Notes under the pieces: generated by a model
The model's input: the letters and a program-made list of their open reading frames with translations, nothing else
What the model was told of the DNA's origin: nothing
Database searches by the model: none
NCBI RefSeq assembly: GCF_030733385.1
Contig: NZ_JASHJC010000009.1
Location: 62,001 to 126,000 of the forward strand
Source of the DNA: Roseovarius sp. MMSF_3359
GTDB lineage: Bacteria; Pseudomonadota; Alphaproteobacteria; Rhodobacterales; Rhodobacteraceae
DNA length: 64,000 nucleotides
Reading direction: 5' to 3'
Shown here: in pieces, positions 54,586 through 63,958 of the stretch
Numbering within the stretch: the first letter of the stretch is position 1
Layout of the letters: each line of letters starts with the position of its first letter
Position numbers and translations under genes: made by a program

Positions 54586-54721
54586 GCCGCCAAAGAGCCG
54601 GGTGCTGTCCCAAATGTCCACCCGGAAAACGCTTGAGGATGTGGCACAACGTCGAAACCAAGCGCCAATCATGCAACCTGCAACGCCGCCCCGAAGGGCG
54701 GCGTTTCCGCTGGATCACCAA

Positions 54722-56317
54722 TCAGGCGACGTCGAATTCCAAGTGCCGGATCTGTTGGAACATGCCGGTGGCATTCAGCTTGCCAATCACATCCGCGGGC
54801 ACTTCTTCATCCACGTAAAGCAGTGCGATGGCTTCGCCGCCCGCCGCCGCCCGGCCCAGGGTAAAGTTGGCGATATTGACGCCGTTTTCGCCCATCGTCT
54901 GCCCCAATGTGCCGATGATGCCAGGGACGTCCTCGTTCGTGGTGTAAAGCATGTGCCGCCCGATCTCGGCATCGATATTGATGCCCTTGATCTGAATGAA
55001 ACGCGGCTTGCCATCACTGAACACCGTGCCACCGATGGACCGCTCCCGCTGATCCGTGACCACGGTCAGCTTGATATAGCCCTCGAAAGCGCCGGATTTG
55101 TCCTGCTTGGTCGTGCTGATCTTCACACCGCGTTCCTTGGCGATGACCGGGGCCGAGACCATGTTCACCTCCGGGTTCACCGATTTCATGATCCCCGCCA
55201 CGGCGGCCGAGGTCAGTGCGCCCAGGTTCATGTCACTGACCACCCCGTCATAGAGGATGTTGATCGCCTTGATCGGCTCGTCGGTCATCTGCCCGATAAA
55301 CGCCCCCAGATGATCGGCCAGCTTGATCCAGGGCCCCATCACCTTGGCCTCTTCGGCGGTGACCGACGGCATGTTGAGCGCGTTGGTCACGGCCCCGGTC
55401 AGCAGGTAATCCGACATCTGCTCGGCCACCTGCAGGGCGACGTTTTCCTGTGCTTCGGTTGTGGCGGCTCCCAGGTGAGGCGTGCAGACGACATTGGGCA
55501 GGTTGAAAAGCGGGTTGTCGGTGGCAGGCTCGACGCTGAAGACGTCGAAGGCCGCACCCGCGACATGGCCGGACTTCAGCAGGTCGGCAAGCGCCTCTTC
55601 GTCCACGAGGCCGCCGCGCGCGCAGTTGATGATCCGCACGCCTTTCTTGGTCTTTTCAAGGTTCTCACGGCTCAGGATGTTGCGGGTCTGGTCGGTCAGC
55701 GGCACATGCAGCGTGATGAAATCCGCGCGCGGCAACAGCTCGTCCAGCTCGACCTTCTCCACCCCCATCTTGGCGGCCTTCTCTTCGCTGAGGAACGGAT
55801 CGTAGGCGATCACTTTCATCTTGAGGGCGCGCGCGCGATCACAGACGATCCCGCCGATATTTCCCGCGCCGATCACACCGAGGGTTTTCGAGGTCAACTC
55901 GACCCCCATGAACTTGGATTTCTCCCACTTGCCCGCATGGGTCGAGGCACTGGCCTCCGGCAGTTGGCGAGCGACGGCGAACATCATCGCGATGGCATGT
56001 TCGGCTGTGGTGATCATGTTGCCAAAGGGCGTGTTCATCACGATCACGCCTTTCTTGGAGGCGGCATCCTTGTCGATATTATCGGTGCCGATGCCCGCGC
56101 GGGCGATCACCTTGAGGTTGTCGGCAGCGGCCAGGATCTTTTCGGTGACCTTCGTGGCGGAGCGAATGGCGAGACCATCATATTGGCCAATGACGGCGGC
56201 CAGTTTTTCCTTGTCCTTGCCCAGATCGGGCTGGAAATCCACGTCGATGCCGCGATCGCGGAAGATCTGCACGGCGGTTTCAGAGAGCTTGTCGGATACG
56301 AGTACTTTGGGAGCCAT
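54722..56317 (-). CDS. serA: D-3-phosphoglycerate dehydrogenase
   Basis: A 531-residue long-form SerA. The NAD domain shows LGVIGAGNIGGIVCDRA; the catalytic Arg, Glu and His are expected in NCARGGLVDEEAL and PHLGAATTEAQ. A long ASB domain (about 315-450) and a C-terminal ACT domain (ERMLYTTNEDVPGII-like region) regulate it, probably by serine. It converts 3-phosphoglycerate to 3-phosphohydroxypyruvate, the first step of serine synthesis. The ATG at 56315-56317 has an aagga site. serC, the next enzyme, is just upstream on the same strand, so this is a serC-serA operon. Confidence 0.95.
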   Translation of the reverse strand: MAPKVLVSDKLSETAVQIFRDRGIDVDFQPDLGKDKEKLAAVIGQYDGLAIRSATKVTEKILAAADNLKVIARAGIGTDNIDKDAASKKGVIVMNTPFGNMITTAEHAIAMMFAVARQLPEASASTHAGKWEKSKFMGVELTSKTLGVIGAGNIGGIVCDRARALKMKVIAYDPFLSEEKAAKMGVEKVELDELLPRADFITLHVPLTDQTRNILSRENLEKTKKGVRIINCARGGLVDEEALADLLKSGHVAGAAFDVFSVEPATDNPLFNLPNVVCTPHLGAATTEAQENVALQVAEQMSDYLLTGAVTNALNMPSVTAEEAKVMGPWIKLADHLGAFIGQMTDEPIKAINILYDGVVSDMNLGALTSAAVAGIMKSVNPEVNMVSAPVIAKERGVKISTTKQDKSGAFEGYIKLTVVTDQRERSIGGTVFSDGKPRFIQIKGINIDAEIGRHMLYTTNEDVPGIIGTLGQTMGENGVNIANFTLGRAAAGGEAIALLYVDEEVPADVIGKLNATGMFQQIRHLEFDVA

Positions 56318-56348
56318 TTTGAGCGTCCTTGATTTTTCAGGGTTACGC

Positions 56349-56412
56349 GCCCCGGACGTGATCCGGGGCCTCATGTTTCTGTGTGAAAGAGGTCCCGGGT
56401 CAGGCCCGGGAC
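56349..56412. repeat. Two REP-like palindromes between serC and serA
   Basis: GCCCCGGA-N5-TCCGGGGC (56349-56369) and GTCCCGGG-N5-CCCGGGAC (56392-56412) are eight-base-pair hairpins. They resemble the CCGGG-rich palindromes scattered between genes in Rhodobacterales. They lie in the serC-serA intergenic space and could stabilise or attenuate the serC part of the transcript. Confidence 0.6.
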
Positions 56413-56416
56413 GGGG

Positions 56417-57571
56417 TCACGCTGTCTCGGACAGCGCCTCGATTTCGGATTGGAATGCCCATTCGATCCATGGCATCAGAGCCTCGATATCGGATGTCTC
56501 CACCGTGCCACCACACCAGATCCTGAGGCCCGGAGGTGCATCGCGATAGGCGCCGATATCATAGGCGATCCCTTCGGCATCGAGGCGCTTGGCGACCGAT
56601 TTGGCGAAAACGGCGCCGTCGGCGATCCGCGTGTCGGTGAACTTGAGGCACACGGATGTGTTCGACATCGTGGCCGGATCATGTGCCAGGAAATCGACCC
56701 AATCGTGCAATTCGACGAAATCCGCCACCGCCTTGGTGTTGGCATAGGCCCGCGCCATCAGTCCTTGCAGACCGCCAACCGATCGCGCCCAGTCGAGCGC
56801 CAGCAGGTAATCTTCGACCGCCAGCATCGACGGTGTGTTGATGGTGGCGCCCTCAAAAATACCTTCGATCAGTTTGCCGCCCTTGGTCAGGCGGAAAATC
56901 TTGGGCAGGGGCCAGGCGGGCGCGTAGCTTTCCAGCCGCTCGACCGCGCGGGGGCTGAGAATGAGCATGCCGTGCGCGGCCTCACCGCCCAGTACCTTCT
57001 GCCAGCTGAAAGTCGTCACATCGAGCTTGTCCCAAGGCAGATCCTGCGCGAAGGCGGCAGATGTGGCGTCGCAGATCGTGAGACCCTCGCGATCCGCCTT
57101 GATCCAGTCGCCATTCGGCACGCGCACGCCCGAGGTGGTGCCATTCCAGGTGAAAACCACATCATTATCGGTATCGACGCCGGCGAGGTCCACGATCTCA
57201 CCGTAGTCGGCGGTTTTCACCTCCGCATCGAGTTTGAGTTGCTTGACCACATCGGTCACCCAACCCGCGCCGAAGCTCTCCCAGGCGAGCATCTCGACCT
57301 TGCGGGCGCCCAAGAGGTTCCACATCGCCATTTCAACCGCACCGGTGTCCGAGGCAGGCACGATGCCAATGCGATAATCGGCCGGGATGCCCAGGACCTC
57401 ACGCGTGCCCTCGATGGCGGCCTTCAGGCGCTCCTTGCCTACAGCAGCGCGGTGGCTGCGGCCCAGGGGCGCGTCGCTGAGTTGCGTGGTGTCGAATGTG
57501 GGGGGTTTGGCGCAGGGGCCAGAGGAAAAACGCGGATTGGCCGGCCGCGTTGCCGGTTCTTGAGTAGCCAT
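56417..57571 (-). CDS. serC: Phosphoserine aminotransferase
   Basis: A 384-residue PLP enzyme of the SerC subfamily typical of alphaproteobacteria. N-terminal pattern is [15 protein letters not shown], then [15 protein letters not shown], and the PLP-lysine is in [18 protein letters not shown] near residue 196. It makes phosphoserine from 3-phosphohydroxypyruvate and glutamate. The ATG at 57569-57571 follows a ggaaggat site. A serC leader RNA lies immediately upstream, and serA is downstream. Confidence 0.95.
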   Translation of the reverse strand: MATQEPATRPANPRFSSGPCAKPPTFDTTQLSDAPLGRSHRAAVGKERLKAAIEGTREVLGIPADYRIGIVPASDTGAVEMAMWNLLGARKVEMLAWESFGAGWVTDVVKQLKLDAEVKTADYGEIVDLAGVDTDNDVVFTWNGTTSGVRVPNGDWIKADREGLTICDATSAAFAQDLPWDKLDVTTFSWQKVLGGEAAHGMLILSPRAVERLESYAPAWPLPKIFRLTKGGKLIEGIFEGATINTPSMLAVEDYLLALDWARSVGGLQGLMARAYANTKAVADFVELHDWVDFLAHDPATMSNTSVCLKFTDTRIADGAVFAKSVAKRLDAEGIAYDIGAYRDAPPGLRIWCGGTVETSDIEALMPWIEWAFQSEIEALSETA

Positions 57572-57655
57572 TGATGCTATCCTTCCAGATATGCGCCCCT
57601 CGTTGGGGAGGGGTGTCCCACGAACGGGGATATGCCCATGCGGGGCCGTTCGCAA
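57572..57655 (-). promoter_or_regulatory. serC leader RNA motif
   Basis: Directly before the serC start, read on the minus strand, are two hairpins: CGAACGG/CCGTTCG (arms 57652-57646 and 57627-57621) and CCCCTC/GAGGGG (57613-57608 and 57601-57596, six-base loop), followed by the ribosome site ggaaggat. Location, size and partner genes fit the serC RNA motif known from alphaproteobacteria, a putative cis-regulator of serC-serA. Sequence match to the published consensus was not tested. Confidence 0.6.
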
Positions 57656-57751
57656 GTGCAGAAATGGCGCTAAAGCGCCGCTTGGCTGACTAAATGCGAC
57701 CTTCGCGACTACGATCGGAAACAAGCGCCTGCTTGAATTGGTTGCCTCGGC

Positions 57752-60454
57752 TCAGGTCGATCGCATGCCGGATACTTTGCCGCTGCGTTTCGTTGCGTCC
57801 GCGAGTATCAATCTCAACTGTTTTTCCGTCTCGATCAGAGCGAAGAAGGCGACACCCACCGCTAGGATCAACGCGCCATCTGCCAGGGCTACCGCATGCG
57901 TTCCGAGGATTGGTTGTGCCATCGGCAGGTAGGTCACAACAAACTGCGCGACGGTAGCGACGATAACGCTGATCCAAACCGCGGGCGTACCTTTGAACGC
58001 CGAAACGCTGATCGACGTGCCGAAGATGTTCCGTATGTAGAACAGATGGAAAATCTCGAGGACAACGAGCATATTCATTGCCATCGTCTGCGCCAGCTCA
58101 AGCGGATATCCCCGGTCGAGCGCATAGGTGAAGATCCCGAAAATCGTCGCCAGGAAAAGCCCGGTAACGAAAATCACATGCCAGACAAGGCCGCCCGTCA
58201 GCAGCCCGGCGTTGCGCAGGCGGGGTGGGGGCCGCATGGTTTCGGGCTCGGCAGGTTCATAGGCGAGGGCGAGGCCGAGCGTAACCGCCGTGATCATGTT
58301 GACCCAGAGGATTTGAACCGGGGACACAGGCAGGGCGAGACCGAGCAAGAGGGCTGCGGCAATCGTGGCGGCCTCGCCTGCGCTGGTGGGCAGCACCCAG
58401 CTTACGACCTTCCGAATATTGTCCCAGACGGTGCGCCCTTCGCGTACCGCCGCGGTGATCGAGGCGAAATTGTCATCCGCCAGAACAAGTTCCGCGGCTT
58501 CCTTGGTCGCCTCGGTTCCGGTTATGCCCATGGCGATCCCGATATCCGCCCGTTTCAGGGCGGGCGCGTCGTTCACACCATCACCGGTCATCGCAACAAT
58601 CAGGTCATTGGCCTGCAATGCCTGGACCAGCCGCAACTTGTGCTCCGGCGAGGTGCGGGCAAAGATGTTCGTATTCGAGGCGGCCACGGCGAGCGTCGCG
58701 TCATCCATCCGCTCAATCTCGGCACCGGTCAGGAAAGCACCGGGGTTTTGCAGGCCGATCTGCTGGCCAATTGCCGCAGCCGTGCCGGCGTGGTCGCCGG
58801 TGATCATCTTGACCATGACACCGGCCTCCTGACATTCCGCAACCGCTGCTACAGCCGTGGCCCGCGGCGGATCAATCAGCCCAACCAGACCCAGAAAGAT
58901 CAGATCTTCACCGGGATCCGCCTCCAGCGTCCGGGTGCCATTGGCCGGACGCTGGGCAAAGGCCAATACCCGTTCGCCCTTCGCCGCGATCCGGTCTGCC
59001 TCGGCCTGCCAAAATGCTGCATCGAGGGGCGTGTCGCCGATTGAGCCGTGCTGGCGGGTACACATCGTCAGGAGCCGCTCGGGCGCCCCCTTGACGAATA
59101 TCTGGCGCGCGCTGTCCGGACGATCAGCGAGCACAGCCATGTAGCGGTGCTGCGCGTCAAACGGGATTTCGGCACGGCGACGCCACCCGTCATGCGTCCG
59201 CCCGGCCTTACCCGCGAAGGCGAGCAAGGCGCCCTCCATCGGGTCGCCCTCGACGCGCCATGTGCCTTCGGAGGTCTGCAAAGAGGCATCGTTGCACAGC
59301 AGCGCGGCGTGTGCGATCCCGTTCAACTCGTCATCTATCGGGTCACCATCCTCCCACCTGATCTCTCCTTCTGGCGCATATCCGTCACCGGTGATTGTGA
59401 AACGCCCATCGGTTGTTACGGCGGAGGCGACCATCATTTCATTGCGGGTCAATGTACCGGTCTTGTCGGTGCAGATCACCGACACCGCGCCGATCGTCTC
59501 GATCGCGGGCAAGCGGCGCACGATTGCGTTGCGCTTCGCCATCGCCTGCACCCCGACCGCGAGGGTGATGGTCATGACGGCGGGCAGCGCCTCGGGGATG
59601 GCGGCCACGGCAAGGCTCACGACCGACATGAACATCACGTCAAACTCGACATGCCGAACGTAATGCCCAAAGACCAGAAGCGCCCCGGCGCTTAGCAGGA
59701 TGAGGATCGTGAGCCAACGCGCAAACCTGTCCATCTGCACGACCAGCGGCGTTTGTACGCCCTCGACGCTCCGGAGCATGCCGCTGATCCGGCCAATCTC
59801 CGTTTCGGCGCCCGTTGCCACCACCACGCCGCGCCCTGTCCCGGCCGCAACGAGCGTTCCGCTGAATGCCATGGGGCTGCGGTCCCCCAGCACCGCCTCC
59901 GCCGCAACCGGCGCGGTTGATTTTTCCACGGCCAGGGACTCGCCAGTCAGAATGGCCTCCTGTATCCGCAATCCATGAACCTCCAGAAGCCGTAGGTCCG
60001 CTGCGACCCGATCACCCGGTTCGAGATATACGACGTCACCAGGGACCAGATCCGAGGCTTCGACGCTCCTCCGATGCCCTCCGCGCATCACCGACGCATG
60101 TGGCGCCAGCATCTGCCGGATGGCCGCCATGGCGTTTTCGGCACGACCCTCCTGGACAAATCCCACCACCGCATTGACCAGAACCACCGCAAGGATCACC
60201 CAGGTGTCGATCATGTGGCCAAGCATCGCGGTCACCGCCGCACCACCGATCAGCACATACATCAGGACATTATGAAAATGCCGCAGGAAGCGGATCAGAA
60301 GGGGACGCCGCGGCGCAAGCGGCAGGCGGTTTGGCCCGTGTTTGGCCAACCGTTGGCGCGCCTGATCCGATGACAAGCCATCAACGGACGTCCGAAGCGC
60401 GTCCAGGCAATGTTCCGTGGTCCTCGCATGCGGCTCGGAGGGCGCAGACGTCAT
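57752..60454 (-). CDS. P-type cation-translocating ATPase (Ca2+/Na+-type, P2A-like)
   Basis: A 900-residue membrane pump. The phosphorylation motif is CTDKTGTLTRNEM, with the TGES loop (ILTGESLAVEKS) and hinge (MITGDHAGTAAAIG, VAMTGDGVNDAPALKRADIGIAMG). An N-terminal cation_ATPase_N domain (LSSDQARQRLAKHGPNRLP) and about ten membrane segments are as in PacL/PMR1-like pumps. No heavy-metal domain is present. The ion is probably Ca2+ or Mg2+/Na+. The ATG at 60452-60454 follows a good aaggaag site. Neighbours do not clarify its role. Confidence 0.92.
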   Translation of the reverse strand: MTSAPSEPHARTTEHCLDALRTSVDGLSSDQARQRLAKHGPNRLPLAPRRPLLIRFLRHFHNVLMYVLIGGAAVTAMLGHMIDTWVILAVVLVNAVVGFVQEGRAENAMAAIRQMLAPHASVMRGGHRRSVEASDLVPGDVVYLEPGDRVAADLRLLEVHGLRIQEAILTGESLAVEKSTAPVAAEAVLGDRSPMAFSGTLVAAGTGRGVVVATGAETEIGRISGMLRSVEGVQTPLVVQMDRFARWLTILILLSAGALLVFGHYVRHVEFDVMFMSVVSLAVAAIPEALPAVMTITLAVGVQAMAKRNAIVRRLPAIETIGAVSVICTDKTGTLTRNEMMVASAVTTDGRFTITGDGYAPEGEIRWEDGDPIDDELNGIAHAALLCNDASLQTSEGTWRVEGDPMEGALLAFAGKAGRTHDGWRRRAEIPFDAQHRYMAVLADRPDSARQIFVKGAPERLLTMCTRQHGSIGDTPLDAAFWQAEADRIAAKGERVLAFAQRPANGTRTLEADPGEDLIFLGLVGLIDPPRATAVAAVAECQEAGVMVKMITGDHAGTAAAIGQQIGLQNPGAFLTGAEIERMDDATLAVAASNTNIFARTSPEHKLRLVQALQANDLIVAMTGDGVNDAPALKRADIGIAMGITGTEATKEAAELVLADDNFASITAAVREGRTVWDNIRKVVSWVLPTSAGEAATIAAALLLGLALPVSPVQILWVNMITAVTLGLALAYEPAEPETMRPPPRLRNAGLLTGGLVWHVIFVTGLFLATIFGIFTYALDRGYPLELAQTMAMNMLVVLEIFHLFYIRNIFGTSISVSAFKGTPAVWISVIVATVAQFVVTYLPMAQPILGTHAVALADGALILAVGVAFFALIETEKQLRLILADATKRSGKVSGMRST

Positions 60455-60609
60455 GTCACTTCCTTCTCTGACAAGCCCGCCCTTATCAGGCCCGAGCGGC
60501 AGGCGGGCTAGCGGCACAAACCCTCCGGGAGACCAGCCGGGGGCAACCCCGTGCCGACCTCAGATCTCATCGGGTGAATAGGTGTTGGGCGATGTTCCGT
60601 CGAACGACC

Positions 60610-61047
60610 CTAAACCGGTTCGGATTTGGCGGCTTTGGTTGCCTTCTGCGCCCCATCCAGCGCCTCTTCGACCGCTTCAACCTCGGCCTTGGAGACGTAG
60701 TTTGCGCAATCCGTCACCATATCGAGCCATCCGCGGGCATCCTCGACCATGCGCTCCACCGAATGGCGCTGCCAATCGGCGATGGATTGCATGGCCTCGC
60801 CGGGGCTGCCGCCTTCCTGGGTTGCGGCCTGCCGTGCGGCGCTCATCGCGGAGCGTGTCGCTTCGTGCCGACGTTCAAACCAACTGCGCGTGAACGCCTC
60901 CATCGCCTCGAGCAGATGCTCCTGCGTCTGCCAGAAATGCTCGGCCTGGGGCGCGATAAGCGGGTTCGAAACCATCGTGCTTTGCATGGATTTGAACACA
61001 TCAGCAAAAAACTCGGGCACGTCCTGTGTCGATTTCTTTTTTGTCAT
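60610..61047 (-). CDS. Phasin-like protein next to PHA synthase
   Basis: A 145-residue helical, soluble protein: FADVFKSMQSTMVSNPLIAPQ, then amphipathic helices, ending in an Ala/Lys-rich tail (GAQKATKAAKSEPV). It is rich in Ala, Gln and Glu and lacks Cys except one. Phasins coat PHA granules and have this composition and length. It is divergent from phaC, the typical position. The ATG at 61045-61047 is chosen because the ribosome site ggaga lies seven bases upstream; an alternative ATG five codons earlier is possible. Confidence 0.7.
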   Translation of the reverse strand: MTKKKSTQDVPEFFADVFKSMQSTMVSNPLIAPQAEHFWQTQEHLLEAMEAFTRSWFERRHEATRSAMSAARQAATQEGGSPGEAMQSIADWQRHSVERMVEDARGWLDMVTDCANYVSKAEVEAVEEALDGAQKATKAAKSEPV

Positions 61048-61198
61048 CTGAGTATCTCCCATCTCGGAACTCTGTCCCGCTCCGAGTCTGACAGAGGTTT
61101 GGGCATCGCTCCTTAAGGGAGATCAAAAACGCGGTTGATCGCGGAAATAATCCACTCCCGCGAAAGGCCGGGTTTTCGGCGGCTTGCGCAGGGGTCAC

Positions 61199-61212
61199 CT
61201 GATTTGCATCAA
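61199..61212. promoter_or_regulatory. FNR/FnrL-like box between the phasin and phaC genes
   Basis: CTGAT-TTGC-ATCAA at 61199-61212 matches the FNR consensus TTGAT-N4-ATCAA at nine of ten positions. It lies 65 bases before the phaC ATG and about 150 before the phasin ATG, in the shared regulatory region. Confidence 0.5.
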
Positions 61213-61276
61213 TGTGCGCCCGGCCTTCCCGGACTATTCCGCACCTATCCCTGTCTATGCCGCAACAGGAAATCAG

Positions 61277-63022
61277 ATGTCACAGCCCGCCCCAACCGAT
61301 CAGCCTGAAAACACGATCTTGCAAAGCTACGACAAGGCGTTGCGCGCCATCGCCTCGCATTACACTGCTGGCCTGTCGCCGATTGCGCTTGCATCGGCCT
61401 ATGCGGATTGGGCGCTGCACCTCGCCACCGCACCGGGTAAACAAATGGAATTGATCGAAAAATCTGCGAAGAAGACCATGCGCCTCGCCACCCATTGCAT
61501 GACACCAGCCGATGCCGAGCACCCCTGCATCACGCCTTTGCCGCAGGACAGGCGGTTCCGCGGCGAGGCTTGGCAGAGGTGGCCCTATAACATGATCTAT
61601 CAGTCTTTCCTTCTCAATCAGCAATGGTGGCACAACGCCACGACCGGTGTGCGCGGCGTCACCAAGCAGCATGAAGAGGTCGTGGAATTCGCCGCCCGCC
61701 AGATGCTGGATGTCTTTTCGCCGTCGAATTTTGCCCTGACCAACCCCGAAATCCGCGACAAGACCATCGCCGAGGGTGGGATGAACCTCCTGCGCGGCTG
61801 GCGGAATTTTGTCGATGATTGGGCCCGCATGGTAAGCGGGCGGAAACCGGCGGGAACGGAAGCGTTCAAGATCGGCGGCAATATCGCCGCCAGTCCGGGC
61901 AAGGTGATCTATCGCAATCGCCTGATCGAGTTGATCCAATATGCACCTACGACCGACAAGGTCCGGCCCGAGCCGATCCTGATCGTGCCTGCATGGATCA
62001 TGAAATACTATATCCTTGACCTCAGTGCGAAAAACTCGCTGGTGCGGTATCTGACCGGGCAAGGCTACACGGTCTTCATACTGTCATGGAAAAATCCCGA
62101 TGCCGATGACCGGGACCTCGGAATGGACGCCTATCGGCGGCTTGGCGTGATGGCCGCGCTTGACGCGGTGGGCAAAGTCACGGGCGCTGCGCAAGTCCAC
62201 GCCATGGGCTATTGCCTTGGTGGCACGCTATTGGCCATCGCCGCGGCGGCCATGGCACGGGATGGCGACAGGCGGCTAAAGACGCTCACGCTCCTCGCAA
62301 CCCAGGTTGATTTCACCGACGCGGGCGAGTTGATGATGTTCATCAACGAAAGTCAGCTTAGCTTCCTCGAAGACATGATGTGGGAACAGGGGTATCTGGA
62401 CACGCATCAGATGGCAGGTACCTTTCAACTGCTGCGGTCAAACGACCTCATCTGGTCGCGGATCATTCATGACTACCTGATGGGCGAACGAGCGGACGTG
62501 ACCGATCTGATCGCGTGGAACGCCGATACGACCCGGATGCCGTTCCGGATGCATTCGGAGTATCTGCGCAAGCTCTTCTTGCAAAATGACCTGACCGAGG
62601 GGCGTTACATGGTCGGTGATCGCCCCGTCGCCCTGTCCGATATCCGGGTGCCTGTTTTCCTTGTCGGGACCGAGCGCGATCACGTCGCCCCCTGGCAATC
62701 GGTCTACAAGTTCTACCTGCAATCCGATACCGAGGTCACGTTCTTGCTGACCAATGGCGGCCATAACGCGGGCATCGTGTCGGAGCCCGGCCACCCGCGA
62801 CGCCATTACCGGATGGCAACCCGGGCGCATGATGATTGTTATGTCGGTCCGGATGACTGGCTTGAACAGACGCCGGTCACGCCCGGCTCATGGTGGCCCG
62901 CTTTGGTTGACTGGCTGAATGCGCGATCCGGCAAACCAGCCGCACCGCCAGCGATGGGCGCGGCCGACGCGGGGTTGAGCCCGCTTGGCGACGCCCCGGG
63001 GGCCTATGTCTTGCAACCTTGA
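61277..63022 (+). CDS. phaC: Class I polyhydroxyalkanoate synthase
   Basis: A 581-residue enzyme that polymerises hydroxyacyl-CoA into PHA storage granules. The catalytic nucleophile is Cys313 in the lipase-like box GYCLGG; the Asp (in GTERDHVAPW) and His (in NGGHNAGIV) of the triad are in place. The N-terminal half has the class I signatures NQQWWHNATTGVRGV and PAWIMKYYILDL. The ATG at 61277 has an agga site. It faces a histone-deacetylase-family gene convergently. The divergent phasin-like gene and an FNR-like box nearby suggest oxygen-linked control of storage. Confidence 0.93.
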   Translation: MSQPAPTDQPENTILQSYDKALRAIASHYTAGLSPIALASAYADWALHLATAPGKQMELIEKSAKKTMRLATHCMTPADAEHPCITPLPQDRRFRGEAWQRWPYNMIYQSFLLNQQWWHNATTGVRGVTKQHEEVVEFAARQMLDVFSPSNFALTNPEIRDKTIAEGGMNLLRGWRNFVDDWARMVSGRKPAGTEAFKIGGNIAASPGKVIYRNRLIELIQYAPTTDKVRPEPILIVPAWIMKYYILDLSAKNSLVRYLTGQGYTVFILSWKNPDADDRDLGMDAYRRLGVMAALDAVGKVTGAAQVHAMGYCLGGTLLAIAAAAMARDGDRRLKTLTLLATQVDFTDAGELMMFINESQLSFLEDMMWEQGYLDTHQMAGTFQLLRSNDLIWSRIIHDYLMGERADVTDLIAWNADTTRMPFRMHSEYLRKLFLQNDLTEGRYMVGDRPVALSDIRVPVFLVGTERDHVAPWQSVYKFYLQSDTEVTFLLTNGGHNAGIVSEPGHPRRHYRMATRAHDDCYVGPDDWLEQTPVTPGSWWPALVDWLNARSGKPAAPPAMGAADAGLSPLGDAPGAYVLQP

Positions 63023-63043
63023 ATATCCGGGCGGCGTGGGAGC

Positions 63044-63958
63044 TCAGAGCAGCTCTTTCAGATGAGCCACGACGCAACGGGGTAGCGCCGACAGGTCGTA
63101 CCCCCCTTCGAGTATCGACACGATCCGCCCGTTGCTATGTTTCTGCGCAACCCTGTGCAGCTCACGGGTGATCCAGGCGAAGTCACTTTCCGTCAGCGCA
63201 AGCCCCGACATCTCATCCATCACATGCCCGTCGAACCCGGCCGAGATAAACAGGAATTGCGGGCGAAACCGCTCAAGCGCGGGCAGCCAATGGTCTGTGA
63301 TCGCCGCGCGAAATGCTGCCCCATCCGCACCCGCGCTCAGAGGGACGTCAACCAAGTTGTCGGTGTCCGAGCCGTGACCAGTGAACGGATAGAACGGGTG
63401 CTGAAAGCTGGAGCAAAAAAGCACCCGCTTGTCATTCTTGAATATCTCCTCGGTCCCGTTTCCATGGTGGGCATCGAAATCGACGATTGCCACCCGTTCC
63501 AGGCCATGAACCGCCATCGCATGGCCAGCGGCAACGGCGATATTGTCAAAGAGGCAAAAGCCCATTGCCGTGCCCTGCTCGGCGTGATGCCCCGGCGGAC
63601 GCACCGCGCAGAAAGCCGCGCTGGCCTCGCCATTCATGACAAGATCGACCGCCATCACACCAGCGCCCGCAGCCCGTTCCGCTGCGCCGAGTGTTCCCGG
63701 GGACATGAGCGTGTCACCATCGACCCAGACCGATCCGGTTTGTGGCGCCGTTTCATAGACCCGCTGGACATAATTCGGATCATGCACGCGCTCCAAGGCG
63801 TCGCGTCCTATCGCGGGCGCATCATGGCGGCGGATGACAAAATCCAGTCCGGACATCAGGAGTTGATTGTCAATCACTTCAAGGCGTTGTCGGCATTCCG
63901 GATGCAAGGTGCCGACATCATGCTCAAGGCAACTCGGGTGCGAGATAAAGGCCAGCAT
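63044..63958 (-). CDS. Histone deacetylase-family protein (AcuC/acetylpolyamine amidohydrolase-like)
   Basis: A 304-residue arginase-deacetylase-fold enzyme. Catalytic motifs are CAVRPPGHHAE (paired His), MGFCLFDNIAVAAG, VAIVDFDAHHGNGTEEIF (zinc Asp and His) and SAGFDGH, followed by ILEGGYDLSALP. All metal ligands are present. Bacterial members deacetylate acetyl-lysine or small amines such as acetylpolyamines; the substrate here is unknown. It is convergent with phaC, with 21 bases between, and its 5' end is close to the window edge. Confidence 0.92.
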   Translation of the reverse strand: MLAFISHPSCLEHDVGTLHPECRQRLEVIDNQLLMSGLDFVIRRHDAPAIGRDALERVHDPNYVQRVYETAPQTGSVWVDGDTLMSPGTLGAAERAAGAGVMAVDLVMNGEASAAFCAVRPPGHHAEQGTAMGFCLFDNIAVAAGHAMAVHGLERVAIVDFDAHHGNGTEEIFKNDKRVLFCSSFQHPFYPFTGHGSDTDNLVDVPLSAGADGAAFRAAITDHWLPALERFRPQFLFISAGFDGHVMDEMSGLALTESDFAWITRELHRVAQKHSNGRIVSILEGGYDLSALPRCVVAHLKELL

